A stretch of 64,000 bases of DNA, taken from contig NZ_FOAZ01000009.1 in NCBI RefSeq assembly GCF_900109465.1, forward strand, positions 278,847 to 342,846. Direction: 5' to 3'. Made by a program: the position numbers and the translations under genes. This stretch comes from Streptacidiphilus jiangxiensis (GTDB taxonomy: Bacteria; Actinomycetota; Actinomycetes; Streptomycetales; Streptomycetaceae). Below the pieces are notes generated by a model, which had not been told where the DNA came from, searched no databases, and was given only the letters and a program-made list of their open reading frames with translations. Below, one piece after another: positions 7,876-16,000 of the stretch (within the stretch, counting starts at the first letter, position 1; each line of letters opens with the position of its first letter).

Positions 7876-8787
7876 GTGATCAGTGGGTCCGCAAACGCTG
7901 CACACGCAGTTCCGTCGGTGGTCGTTCAATCCGGCCGGACGAGGGCCTGGTTGACCCAGGACGGGATCCTCTGGGAGCCGGGCGGACGGAGCGACGAGGA
8001 GCGTCGGTTGATCCCGTACCGCGCGATCCGCAGCGTGACGGCCGAGCCCGACCGCCGTCGAAGCTGCGCACTGCGGATCGAGGCCGTCCTCTCGGAGTCC
8101 GCGGCATCGGAGATCTTCGCCCTGCGCTGCGGGCGCAACGACGGGATCGCCTTCGCGGACGTGGTCACCCGCCTGCTGCCGCACCCGGCCGCGGCCGAGG
8201 CGGCGACGGACGCGGCGACGGACGCGGCGACGGACGTAATGACGGGCGCGGAACGGAAGACGACGGGCGCCGCGCTCTGGTGGTGGTCGGGCGGCGCGCT
8301 GGGCGCCGCGTGGCTCGCCCAGTTGCTGTACGTGTTGTCCGAGCACCGGAACGACGCGGTCCTCGGCACTGTGGTGGGTCTCGTCCTCTGGGGGGCGCTC
8401 GGCTTCATGATCTTCTGTGCGCGCGTCATCCTGGGCGGCGCCTGGCGGGCTTGGCGGTACGGAGTCCACTTCGAGTCCCGCTTCGTTTCCACCCGGATCA
8501 AGCGCAGCCGCCAGTACAACAGTGCCACCCGATCCTCCACCACCTCCACCACCGTGCTGGACGCTTACGAGTTCGTCGACCTGCACGGTCGGGTTCGGCA
8601 CTACGAGAGCACAGGCAAACGCAGGCCGACGCGCACGGTGCTGGCCGTGTCGGGGGACGAGGGCACGGCCGACACCGCCCTCGGCACTTATCTGCTGGCG
8701 GTGTTCGTGTCCGTGCTGTACTTCCCGCTCGCCTTCCTGGTGGGCGTACTGGCCGTGGTGTGTGTTCCGGGGATCGCTCTCGAGTAG
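7876..8787 (+). CDS. Membrane protein of unknown function
   Basis: A 303-residue protein with three parts. The soluble N-terminal domain (1-105; VVVQSGRTRAWLTQDGILWEP) looks beta-rich and PH-like. A linker contains three direct copies of the tripeptide ATD encoded by GCGACGGAC repeats (about 8212-8236). Two or three hydrophobic segments follow near residues 132-195, and a last one at the C-terminus (LLAVFVSVLYFPLAFLVGVLAVVCV). The region between these helices (about 196-265) is soluble, with a Ser/Thr-rich stretch. The GTG at 7876 follows a GGGGGA ribosome-binding site. No family was recognised. Confidence 0.75.
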   Translation: MISGSANAAHAVPSVVVQSGRTRAWLTQDGILWEPGGRSDEERRLIPYRAIRSVTAEPDRRRSCALRIEAVLSESAASEIFALRCGRNDGIAFADVVTRLLPHPAAAEAATDAATDAATDVMTGAERKTTGAALWWWSGGALGAAWLAQLLYVLSEHRNDAVLGTVVGLVLWGALGFMIFCARVILGGAWRAWRYGVHFESRFVSTRIKRSRQYNSATRSSTTSTTVLDAYEFVDLHGRVRHYESTGKRRPTRTVLAVSGDEGTADTALGTYLLAVFVSVLYFPLAFLVGVLAVVCVPGIALE

Positions 8788-8856
8788 GTCCAGGGGCAGG
8801 AAGCGGGGCCGGCGGAGACCGTTCCTTACGGGCCTGCCACCGGTCACGATGGCCGG

Positions 8857-9417
8857 GTGAACCTCGAAGTCGTCTTCGCCGGTGACCACGTTCGTCTTGC
8901 GGAGCCTGTCCTCGCGTCGGCCGACCTCGCGCCGGGGAGCGTCATCCCTGCGACGGCGATACGCGACGCCGACCCGGATGCCGTTCCACCGGAAATCCGT
9001 ACCGTCTCGGGCAGGACTGTCTTCGTGTCAGCGGTACAACGTGCCGAACTGGAACGCTTCTGCCTCGCCAACCGGATCCGTCTGCAGTCCAGGCCGAACG
9101 TATGGGGAGACCTTCTCGAACCGTTTCTCGACACCGAGTTCACTCCCGAGCGCAGGACCGTAACTCAGGCACGTCTGAGCCAGGTCGGTCTGGATGAGGA
9201 CGCGGTGGCCGGCATCAGGGCGAAGGTCGCCCCACTCATGGTCGCCTACAACGCGATGCACTGGGACTGGTGCGACCTCGGCCTCGCCGACCTCATGGAC
9301 GCGGCAACCGCCCCGTGGATTCCCGAGGACCGGCAGATCAAGCCCGCCGAAAGATCTGCCTTCTGCACCTGGGCCATGAAGATCGCGGATCTCGGCCACT
9401 CCCACGACAGACCCTAG
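8857..9417 (+). CDS. Hypothetical protein, 186 residues
   Basis: A soluble-looking protein with codon use like its neighbours. The N-terminal half has short beta-like segments (VVFAGDHVRLAEPVL...VFVSAVQRAELERFC). The C-terminal half is helical and Trp-rich (WDWCDLGLADLMDAATAPWIP) and ends in an acidic/His tail. The GTG at 8857 is the best start; CACGAT lies 7 nt upstream and could be a weak -10 for a leaderless message. The stop overlaps that of a small minus-strand lipoprotein ORF. I do not recognise the family. Confidence 0.65.
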   Translation: MNLEVVFAGDHVRLAEPVLASADLAPGSVIPATAIRDADPDAVPPEIRTVSGRTVFVSAVQRAELERFCLANRIRLQSRPNVWGDLLEPFLDTEFTPERRTVTQARLSQVGLDEDAVAGIRAKVAPLMVAYNAMHWDWCDLGLADLMDAATAPWIPEDRQIKPAERSAFCTWAMKIADLGHSHDRP

Positions 9418-9596
9418 CTACAGCTGACCCGGACGGACGACGCAGCCCTTGTCCGCGGCCGGCGCGCCAGCCGGAGTGGGGCCCGGTCGGTGGCGGCCGG
9501 GGTGGCCCCGTCCAGGGTCGGGCCGGCCGGATCGCAGGCGGGGAGGCCGAGCGCGAGCGCGCCGACCGCGATCACCAGGGTGGGGATCCGCTTCAT
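9414..9596 (-). CDS. Possible small lipoprotein
   Basis: A 60-residue frame begins MKRIPTLVIAVGALALGLPAC: a short positive n-region, a hydrophobic core and a lipobox-like LPAC with Cys at about residue 21. It then runs as a short hydrophilic Pro/Arg-rich tail. The tail composition looks frame-shifted rather than selected, so this may be the 5' end of a decayed lipoprotein gene. Its stop overlaps the stop of the convergent 186-residue gene by a few bases. The predicted location is the outer face of the membrane. Confidence 0.4.
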   Translation of the reverse strand: MKRIPTLVIAVGALALGLPACDPAGPTLDGATPAATDRAPLRLARRPRTRAASSVRVSCS

Positions 9597-9771
9597 GCCC
9601 CGCAGCCTGCTGCCTCGGTCGAGGTGGCGTCAGGGAAGTCGCCGGACCGTGACCGAACGGGCGAGCGAGCCCGGAGAGGGTCAGCCGCACGATCCGCTCC
9701 GCCGTGAACGCGCCGCGAATGCGCCGCGGGTGCGTTCGCGGGGATCGCCGGTGATCGGGGAGACTGCCGGG

Positions 9772-12363
9772 GTGAACCCCGCCTGGCTCGACCTGCCCGT
9801 CCGTACCGCCGTGCCCGCGCTCTGGCGCGCCCTGGAGGAGCGTGGGGCGGCCGTGCTGGAGGCGCCGCCCGGGACGGGGAAGACGACGCTGGTGCCGCTC
9901 GCGCTCGCGGGGTTGGTGGAGGGACTGCCCCGGGAGGTGGAGGACGGCGCGCACGCGCGGCGGGTGTTGGTGGCCGAACCGCGGCGGCTGGCGGTGCGGG
10001 CGGCGGCGCGGCGGATGGCGTGGTTGTTGGGGGAGCCCGTGGGGGAGCGGGTCGGGTTCACGGTGCGCGGGGAGCGGAAGGTCGGGCCGCGGACCGTCGT
10101 CGAGGTCGTCACCACCGGGGTGCTGCTGCAGCGCCTCCAACGTGACCAGGAGCTGGCGGGGGTGGACCTCGTCCTGCTCGACGAGTGCCACGAGCGGCAC
10201 TTGGACGCGGACACCGCGCTGGCCTTCCTGCTGGACGTGCGGGCCGCCCTGCGGCCCGAACTGCAGCTGGTGTGCGCCTCGGCGACCTCCGACACCGCCG
10301 CCTGGGCCCGCCTGCTCGGCGGGGAAGCCGGGGAGCCCGCGCCGATCGTCGAGGCCCACGGCATCCAGCACCCCGTGGACGTGGTCTGGTCGCCGCCCCC
10401 GCGCCCGGTCCGGCCGCCGCAGGGCCTGCGGACGGACCCGGCCCTGCTGGAGCACGTCGCCGCGACCGTGCTGCGGGCCCTGCGCGAACGCGACGGCGAC
10501 GTGCTCTGCTTCCTCCCCGGCACGGGCGAGATCGCCCGGGTCGCCGGGCTGCTCGGCGCCGTGCGCGACACCGTGGACGTGTTGCAGCTGCACGGTCGCG
10601 CCGACCGTGCCGTGCAGGACGCCGCGCTCTCCCCCGGCGCCCGGCGCCGCGTGGTGCTGACCACGTCCGTCGCCGAGTCGTCGCTGACGGTCCCGGGCGT
10701 GCGCAGCGTCGTGGACTGCGGGCTGGCCCGCGAGCCGCGGACCGACCACGCACGGGGCCTGGCCGGGCTGGTCACCGTGCGGTCCTCCCTGGCGACCGGG
10801 CGGCAGCGCGCCGGTCGCGCGGGACGGGAGGCGCCCGGCGCGGTCTACCGCTGCTGGGCCGAGGCCGAGGACGCGCTGGCGCGGGCGCTGCCGACACCGG
10901 AGATCATGCAGGCGGACCTCACCTCCTTCGCGCTGCAGACCGCCTGCTGGGGTGCGCCCGGTGCCACCGGGCTCGCTCTGCCCGACGCTCCGCCGTCCGG
11001 CGCGATGGCCGCCGCGCACACGACGCTCGCGGCCCTGGGCGCCGTCGACGCCGAGGGGCGGGCGACCGGACGGGGCGTCCGCATCGCCCGCACCGGCCTG
11101 CACCCCCGCCTCGGCCGGGCGCTGCTGGACGGGGCAGCGCTGGTCGGCGAGCAGCAGGCAGCCGAGCTGGTGGCGCTGCTCTCCGAGGAACCGCCGCGCT
11201 CGCTGGGCGAGGACCTCGCCGCGGTCCGCCGCGCGGTGCGCGGCAGCAAGGACCCCTACGCGGCACGCTGGCGCGAGGAGGTCCGGCGGCTGCGCCGGCA
11301 TCCGGACGCCGAGGAGCCGCCGCAGCAGGTCGGCGACGCCGCCGCGGCCGGGCTGATCGCGGGGCTGGCGTTCCCCGAGCGTATCGCCAGGGCGCGCACC
11401 CCCAAGGCCGGGCAGCCCAGGCCCGAGCCGGGCGCGCCGGCCGCCTACCTGATGGCTTCCGGCACCGCCGCCGCGACCGGCGCGGGCTCGGCCCTGTCCG
11501 GCGCGGAGTGGATCGCGGTGGCGGTCGCCGACCGCCCGGCCGGATCGCCCTCGGCGCGGGTCCAGTTGGCCGCCGTCACCGACGAGGCCACCGCCCGGCG
11601 CTGTGCGGCGGCGCTGCTGACGGACCGTGACGAGGTGCGCTGGGCGGTGCCCCCGGGGTCGCGTCGCGGCGAGGTGGCGGCCCGCCGAGTGGCGTCCCTG
11701 GGCGCGGTCGAGCTCGCCACCGAGCCGATCGCGGCGCCGGATCCGGCGCTGCTGCGGGCGGCGCTGCTGGAGGGACTGGCCACCGAGGGCGTCGGCGAGC
11801 TGCTGACCTGGTCGGCCGAGGCGACCGGTCTGCGGCAGCGCATGGCGTTCCTGCACCGCGTGATCGGCGACCCGTGGCCGGGGGTCGACGACCGCTCGCT
11901 GCTGGAGCGGGCCGGGGACTGGCTGGAGCCGGAGCTCTCCCGCGCCCGCCGCCGCACCGACCTGGAACGGATCCCCACCGCCACGGCCCTGGCCCGGCTG
12001 CTGCCCTGGGCCTCCGGCGCGGCCGGTCGCCTCGACGAACTCGCGCCCGAGCGGATCACCGTCCCCACCGGCTCCCGGATCCGCGTCGACTACTCCACCG
12101 ACCAGCCGTTCCTGGCGGTCAAGTTGCAGGAGCTCTTCGGCTGGCAGGACGCGCCCCGGCTCGCCGACGGCCGCGTCCCGCTGACGATCCACCTGCTCTC
12201 CCCGGCGGGCCGTCCGGCCGCCGTCACCGGCGACCTGGCGTCGTTCTGGCGCGAGGGCTACCGCGCTGTCCGCGCCGAACTGCGCGGCCGGTACCCCCGT
12301 CACCCGTGGCCGGAGGACCCGACCGCCGCCGAACCCACCCGCCGGGCCAACCCGCGGCGCTGA
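9772..12363 (+). CDS. hrpB: ATP-dependent RNA helicase HrpB
   Basis: A DEAH/RHA-type helicase of 863 residues, close to the normal family length. All core motifs are visible: Walker A EAPPGTGKTT (30-39), motif II DECH in LLDECHERHLDADT, motif III SAT, motif V TTSVAESSLTVPGV, and motif VI RQRAGRAGRE. The C-terminal HrpB_C domain ends the protein (HLLSPAGRPAAVTGDLASFWREGY). GTG 9772 gives the family-like start VNPAWLDLPV; GTG at 9751 in the same frame is an alternative. The frame is open further upstream to 9490, but that part is low complexity. Bacterial HrpB function is poorly defined. The long minus-strand frame across this gene is its shadow. Confidence 0.93.
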   Translation: MNPAWLDLPVRTAVPALWRALEERGAAVLEAPPGTGKTTLVPLALAGLVEGLPREVEDGAHARRVLVAEPRRLAVRAAARRMAWLLGEPVGERVGFTVRGERKVGPRTVVEVVTTGVLLQRLQRDQELAGVDLVLLDECHERHLDADTALAFLLDVRAALRPELQLVCASATSDTAAWARLLGGEAGEPAPIVEAHGIQHPVDVVWSPPPRPVRPPQGLRTDPALLEHVAATVLRALRERDGDVLCFLPGTGEIARVAGLLGAVRDTVDVLQLHGRADRAVQDAALSPGARRRVVLTTSVAESSLTVPGVRSVVDCGLAREPRTDHARGLAGLVTVRSSLATGRQRAGRAGREAPGAVYRCWAEAEDALARALPTPEIMQADLTSFALQTACWGAPGATGLALPDAPPSGAMAAAHTTLAALGAVDAEGRATGRGVRIARTGLHPRLGRALLDGAALVGEQQAAELVALLSEEPPRSLGEDLAAVRRAVRGSKDPYAARWREEVRRLRRHPDAEEPPQQVGDAAAAGLIAGLAFPERIARARTPKAGQPRPEPGAPAAYLMASGTAAATGAGSALSGAEWIAVAVADRPAGSPSARVQLAAVTDEATARRCAAALLTDRDEVRWAVPPGSRRGEVAARRVASLGAVELATEPIAAPDPALLRAALLEGLATEGVGELLTWSAEATGLRQRMAFLHRVIGDPWPGVDDRSLLERAGDWLEPELSRARRRTDLERIPTATALARLLPWASGAAGRLDELAPERITVPTGSRIRVDYSTDQPFLAVKLQELFGWQDAPRLADGRVPLTIHLLSPAGRPAAVTGDLASFWREGYRAVRAELRGRYPRHPWPEDPTAAEPTRRANPRR

Positions 12364-12389
12364 CCGGCCCGTCCGATCGAGCCGGGTGT

Positions 12390-13367
12390 TCAGTTCTCAG
12401 GGTGCTCGCGCAGCCAGGCGAGGACCTGGCCGGCGTGCGCGTTGGGCGGGAAGATCGGGTAGAAGACGTGCTCGATCACCCCGTCGCGGACGACCAGCGT
12501 GATCCGCTTGAACAGCGTCATCCCGTCCACCTCGAAGGTGGGCAGGTCGAGCGCGGCGGCGAGGGCCAGCCGCGTGTCCGAGAGCATCGCGAACGGCAGC
12601 CGCAGACGCTCCACCAGCTCGCGCTGGTAGGCGGTGTCCTGACTGGAGAGGCCGAAGACCCGCCGGGCGCCGGCGTCCAGCAGCTCCTGGTGGTGGTCGC
12701 GGAAGTCGCACGCCTCGGTGGTGCAGCCGCGGGCGCCGGGGATGGCGTCCCAGCCGTCGGGCAGGTCCGCCTCCGGGTGGCCCGTGAGGGGGTAGAGGTA
12801 GAGGACCGTGCGGCCGGTGCCGAGGGCGGCGAGGGCGACGCGCTTCCCGTCCGTGCCGGCCAGGGTCAGTTCCGGGGCGGACCGACCGACGAGGTGGTCG
12901 GCCGCGCCGTCGTCCTGCGGGACGGGGAGGTTCTCGGGAAGCCGGTACAGGTCGCTCATCTGGTGCTCTCCATGGTGCGTCTGGGTCGTCCGGTCCGGCG
13001 GCGGGGTGCCGCCGTTGCGATGAGCGGCCTCGCGCAGCTGCGCGACCAGCGTCCGCCGACGGGACGACAGCGCGTCGATCCGCTCGGTCAGTTCGTCGAT
13101 CGCCGCCCGGTAGCCGGCCAGCGACGCCGGGCAGTCGTCGGCGTGCTCCCGCCCGGACGCCAGGCAGTCCAGGAAGGGCCGCGTCCGGTCGACCGCGATG
13201 CCGAGGCCGCTCAGGGCCCGGATCTCCGCCACGACGCGGACGTCGTGCTCGTCGTAGTCGCGGTAGCCGTTGGCCAACCGGCGCGGGGTGACCAGTCCCA
13301 GCGACTCGTAGTAGCGAATCGCCTTGATGGTCACACCGGCGCGGCCGGCCACGTCGCTGATCTTCAT
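12390..13367 (-). CDS. MerR-family regulator fused in frame to a PrxQ-type peroxiredoxin
   Basis: One uninterrupted frame of 325 codons. Residues 1-70 are a MerR winged helix (MKISDVAGRAGVTIKAIRYYESLGLVTPRRL), 70-115 a dimerisation helix with three Cys, and 115-136 a linker. From Met137 the sequence is a complete peroxiredoxin (MSDLYRLPENLPVPQDDGAADHL) with the PrxQ pair GCTTEAC in IPGARGCTTEACDFRDH. Peroxiredoxins reduce peroxides through this cysteine pair. The peroxiredoxin part has its own GGAGAG 6 nt before ATG 12959, so both a fusion and a free 189-residue enzyme could be made. ATG 13376 is an alternative start but has almost no spacer. The upstream promoter is typical of MerR control. 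Confidence 0.85.
   Translation of the reverse strand: MKISDVAGRAGVTIKAIRYYESLGLVTPRRLANGYRDYDEHDVRVVAEIRALSGLGIAVDRTRPFLDCLASGREHADDCPASLAGYRAAIDELTERIDALSSRRRTLVAQLREAAHRNGGTPPPDRTTQTHHGEHQMSDLYRLPENLPVPQDDGAADHLVGRSAPELTLAGTDGKRVALAALGTGRTVLYLYPLTGHPEADLPDGWDAIPGARGCTTEACDFRDHHQELLDAGARRVFGLSSQDTAYQRELVERLRLPFAMLSDTRLALAAALDLPTFEVDGMTLFKRITLVVRDGVIEHVFYPIFPPNAHAGQVLAWLREHPEN
12957..12971 (-). promoter_or_regulatory. Internal ribosome-binding site and start for a free peroxiredoxin
   Basis: On the minus strand GGAGAG (12971-12966) lies 6 nt before ATG (12959-12957). That ATG begins the sequence that looks like a normal free-standing PrxQ start (MSDLYRLPENL). It is in frame with the MerR coding region and no stop intervenes. 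Internal initiation would give a 189-residue peroxiredoxin. Confidence 0.6.
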
Positions 13368-13386
13368 GCCGCTCATCTCCAGGAAC

Positions 13387-13416
13387 GCTAAACCCTGCCC
13401 CTTGGGGCAAGGTCAA
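13387..13416 (-). promoter_or_regulatory. MerR-type promoter with operator inside the spacer
   Basis: Read on the minus strand: -35 TTGACC (13416-13411), an 18-19 bp spacer, and -10 TTTAGC (13392-13387). The spacer consists of an inverted repeat, CCTTGCCCC-AA-GGGGCAGGG, with one mismatch (13412-13393). An operator embedded in an over-long spacer is the hallmark of promoters activated by MerR proteins through DNA distortion. The overall layout resembles CueR/ZntR-type sites. The -35 overlaps the stop codon of the upstream permease gene. Confidence 0.8.
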
Positions 13417-14741
13417 CCCTGTCCGGAGACTTTCACGGACCGGCCCACCGGCCAAACCCTGCGCAGGCCGGTCAGCAGGACCGCCGCGACGGTCCCGGCC
13501 ACCACGCCGCTGCCCAGCACGCTGCGGGGCGCGTCCGGGAGCCCGGCGTAGAGGCCGGGCGCCACCACCGGCAGCAGACCCGCCGTCAGGGCGAGGCCGA
13601 CGACGAGCGCGTCCGCGTCGGGGGCGTTCTCACGGGCGCCGAGGCGCTGCTGACCGAGAAGCCGGACGCCCAGCACGGTGATCGTCGCGTAGACCACCAG
13701 CGCCGAGCCCGCCACCACGGTCGTCGGCAGCGCCGCCACCACCCGTGAGAGCGGCGACAGCACACCCGCCGCGATCAGCAGGACACCCGCCGCCGCGGTG
13801 ACGTAGCGGCTGCGGACGCCGGTGAGGGTCGTGACGCCGATGTTCTCCGAGCTCGTCACCATCGGCGGCGCACCGAGCACGCCGCCCACCAGCGAGACCA
13901 GCGCGTCCGCGCGTGCCACCCGGGGAACGTCCCGGCCGAGGTCGGGCACCTCGCTGTTGAGCGCCGTCTGGCCGGTGGCCTCGGCCAGCGAGGAGAGGCT
14001 GAACAGCAGCAGCGGCAGCGCGGCCGACAGGTCGAACCGGGGCGTGCCGTAAGGCAGCGGCTGCGGCAGCGAGACGCCGGCCCCGCCGGTCGGGGCGAAC
14101 GAGGCCAGGCCGCAGGCGACGGCGACCACGGCGCCGCCCACCAGCCCGACGAGCACCGCCGACTGTCGCCAGGCGCCGCGCAGCAGCAGGTGGGCCGCGA
14201 GGGTCAGTACGACGGTCAGACCCGCGGCGGCCAGGGCGCGTGGCCCGGCCTGCCCGCCCGGGCCGGTCAGCAGCTGCGCGGAGATCCGGACCATCGAGAT
14301 CCCGACGAGCAGCACCGTCACGCCCGTCACCAGCGGCGGGAAGAGCCGGACGACCTTGCCGTACAGCGGAGTGACGGCGAGCAGCACGGCCGCCGCCAGC
14401 AGGACCGAGCCGGAGGCCACGGCCGGGCCGTGGTCGCGCGCGACCTGGAGGAAGAGCGCGGTCGCGGCGCCGCCCGGCAGCATCACGAACGGCAGCCGGG
14501 CGCCGAACCCCCACAGCCCGAGCGACTGCAGGACCGAGCCCGCACCGGACAGCAGCAGTACGGCGCCGAGCAGGGAGGAGGTCTGGCCGGGCGTCAGACG
14601 CAGCGTGGTGGCGGCGAGGAACACCGTGGAGACGGGCGTGGCGGCCATCGCGACCACGTGCTGCACCGCGAGCGGGACCAGGCGACGCAACGGGGGACGC
14701 GCGTCGACGGCGGGCGTGGGCGGGGGCGTGGGCGTCGTCAC
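13413..14741 (-). CDS. NCS2-family nucleobase (xanthine/uracil-type) permease
   Basis: A 442-residue membrane protein with about 12-14 hydrophobic segments, probably importing a purine or pyrimidine base with a cation. The NCS2 signature near TM10 is present as PPMVTSSENIGVTTLTGVRSRYV-like sequence (the SENIG core). The N-terminal PLAVQHVVAMAATPVSTVFL also matches the family, including the QH pair in TM1. Start GTG 14741 overlaps the arylsulfotransferase stop by 4 bp (GTGA), showing translational coupling. The 3' end overlaps the MerR promoter. The partner gene does not point to an obvious base-salvage role, so the true substrate may be unusual. Confidence 0.85.
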   Translation of the reverse strand: MTTPTPPPTPAVDARPPLRRLVPLAVQHVVAMAATPVSTVFLAATTLRLTPGQTSSLLGAVLLLSGAGSVLQSLGLWGFGARLPFVMLPGGAATALFLQVARDHGPAVASGSVLLAAAVLLAVTPLYGKVVRLFPPLVTGVTVLLVGISMVRISAQLLTGPGGQAGPRALAAAGLTVVLTLAAHLLLRGAWRQSAVLVGLVGGAVVAVACGLASFAPTGGAGVSLPQPLPYGTPRFDLSAALPLLLFSLSSLAEATGQTALNSEVPDLGRDVPRVARADALVSLVGGVLGAPPMVTSSENIGVTTLTGVRSRYVTAAAGVLLIAAGVLSPLSRVVAALPTTVVAGSALVVYATITVLGVRLLGQQRLGARENAPDADALVVGLALTAGLLPVVAPGLYAGLPDAPRSVLGSGVVAGTVAAVLLTGLRRVWPVGRSVKVSGQG

Positions 14742-15862
14742 GGGCGGGCGTCCAGCCACGGGATCTCCTCGGGGGCGTGACGGTAGGCGCGGAAGACGGC
14801 GTTGGGCTCGGCGGGGAAGAGCGAGCGGACCTCGGACTCGGTGTACGCGCCGAAGTGCGGCACGACGTACTCCCAGCACAGGTAGCCGTCCGCGGTCACC
14901 TCGAACAGGCGGCCCGCCGGCGAGTCGGTGACCAGGGTGGTGCCGCCCGGCAGCCGCTGCGCGGAGCCCATGAACGGCGCGAAGAAGGACTCCTTGGCCG
15001 GGTCGTGGTACTCCCAGGCGACCTTGCCGGAGGCGCGGTCGATCTCGACGACGCGCGAGTACGGCACGTCGTGGCCGGGCCGGAAGACGCCGTTGTCGAA
15101 GACGAGCAGGCGGCCGTCGGCCTGTTCGGTGGGGTGGTGCTGCTGCGAGACGGTGCCGGGTTCGGAGCGCCACAGGATCTCGCCGGTGGTCCGGCTGATC
15201 ACGACCACGGCGGAGACGCTGCGCAGACTGGCCAGCACGTTGCCGTCGGCGAGCGGCGTGACGCTGTTGATCAGCGGCCAGTGTTCGCGTGCGTAGTCCG
15301 GGTGGAGGGGGTAGGCGTCGCGGTCGAGGTGGTCCGCGGCACGCCAGGTCCAGCGGGGCGAGCCGTCGGGGCCGACCTCGGTGACGGTGTCGGCCCACAC
15401 GGTGTCTCCGCCGGCCTCGGAGCCGGGGACGCCGCCGCGCACCGCCGCGGCCTCGGCGCCGCGCAGCGGCTCGACCCCGGTGTACAGGACGCCGCCGTCG
15501 TCGAGGTGGTGGGCGTCGTGGTGCTGGCGCGGGTCGCGGTGCTCCCACAGGACCGTGCCGTCCGCGGCGGCGCGGAGCATCACGCCGCCCCGGTACTTGT
15601 GCCACATCGGGAAGAGCGCCGCCTCGCCGGGCAGCACGCCGTTGTAGGCGAGCTCGCCCCCACGCACGATCCGGGCGTGGCGGCCGGGGCGGTAGGGGAG
15701 GTGCCAGCGGTGGGCCTCACGGCCCGCGAGATCCACCAGGTACACGGCGCCGCCGCCGGTCAGCGGGGCGAAGAGGGTGAACCCGGGGAAGGCGGCGTCC
15801 GGATCGAGGGCGATGAGCCCGGTGCCGCGGCGGCGGCGCTGGTTCTGGTCGACTCGGGACAT
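14738..15862 (-). CDS. Arylsulfotransferase family protein (ASST-like)
   Basis: A 374-residue beta-propeller-type protein. It has repeated blade motifs such as GTVLWEHRDPRQHHDAHHLDDGG, GEILWRSEPGTVSQQHHPTEQADGRLLVFDNG and KVAWEYHDP, rich in His and Asp, as in arylsulfotransferase (ASST) proteins. The best-studied members move sulfate between phenolic compounds without PAPS. No signal peptide or lipobox is visible, so it should act in the cytoplasm. The ATG at 15862 is the first gene of a two-gene operon with the NCS2 permease (4-bp overlap). Divergent tandem palindromes and an XRE-cupin regulator lie upstream. The exact catalytic His cannot be assigned by eye. Confidence 0.78.
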   Translation of the reverse strand: MSRVDQNQRRRRGTGLIALDPDAAFPGFTLFAPLTGGGAVYLVDLAGREAHRWHLPYRPGRHARIVRGGELAYNGVLPGEAALFPMWHKYRGGVMLRAAADGTVLWEHRDPRQHHDAHHLDDGGVLYTGVEPLRGAEAAAVRGGVPGSEAGGDTVWADTVTEVGPDGSPRWTWRAADHLDRDAYPLHPDYAREHWPLINSVTPLADGNVLASLRSVSAVVVISRTTGEILWRSEPGTVSQQHHPTEQADGRLLVFDNGVFRPGHDVPYSRVVEIDRASGKVAWEYHDPAKESFFAPFMGSAQRLPGGTTLVTDSPAGRLFEVTADGYLCWEYVVPHFGAYTESEVRSLFPAEPNAVFRAYRHAPEEIPWLDARP

Positions 15863-15877
15863 GACGACGAACTCCTG

Positions 15878-15911
15878 TCAAAGATTGTTTGATGAGCTCA
15901 AAGTGCTTTGA
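15878..15911. promoter_or_regulatory. Tandem palindromes between the ASST/permease operon and the XRE-cupin gene
   Basis: Two perfect inverted repeats share the half-site TCAAA/TTTGA: TCAAA-5-TTTGA at 15878-15892 and TCAAAGTGCTTTGA at 15898-15911. Their left ends are 20 bp apart, so bound dimers would lie roughly on one face of the helix. They lie 16 bp upstream of the ASST start and 89 bp before the regulator start. They are strong candidate operators for the XRE-cupin protein. Confidence 0.7.
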
Positions 15912-16000
15912 CCCTAGGAGTGTCCTGTGACGACTGTGTTGCAGCCGTGCGAAACGTGCCGGGAGGGTGCGTAAGGTGGCTGCAGGGAGGAGCGGTGATC

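Noticed and set aside
9418..12303. Long minus-strand open frame (961 codons) across hrpB
   Set aside because: It mirrors the hrpB reading frame; the translation is Arg/Gly/Pro/Gln-rich with no domain, and hrpB has all helicase motifs on the plus strand.
13413..15605. 730-codon minus frame as one large protein
   Set aside because: The N-terminal 290 codons are out of frame with the arylsulfotransferase gene; the true permease starts at GTG 14741.
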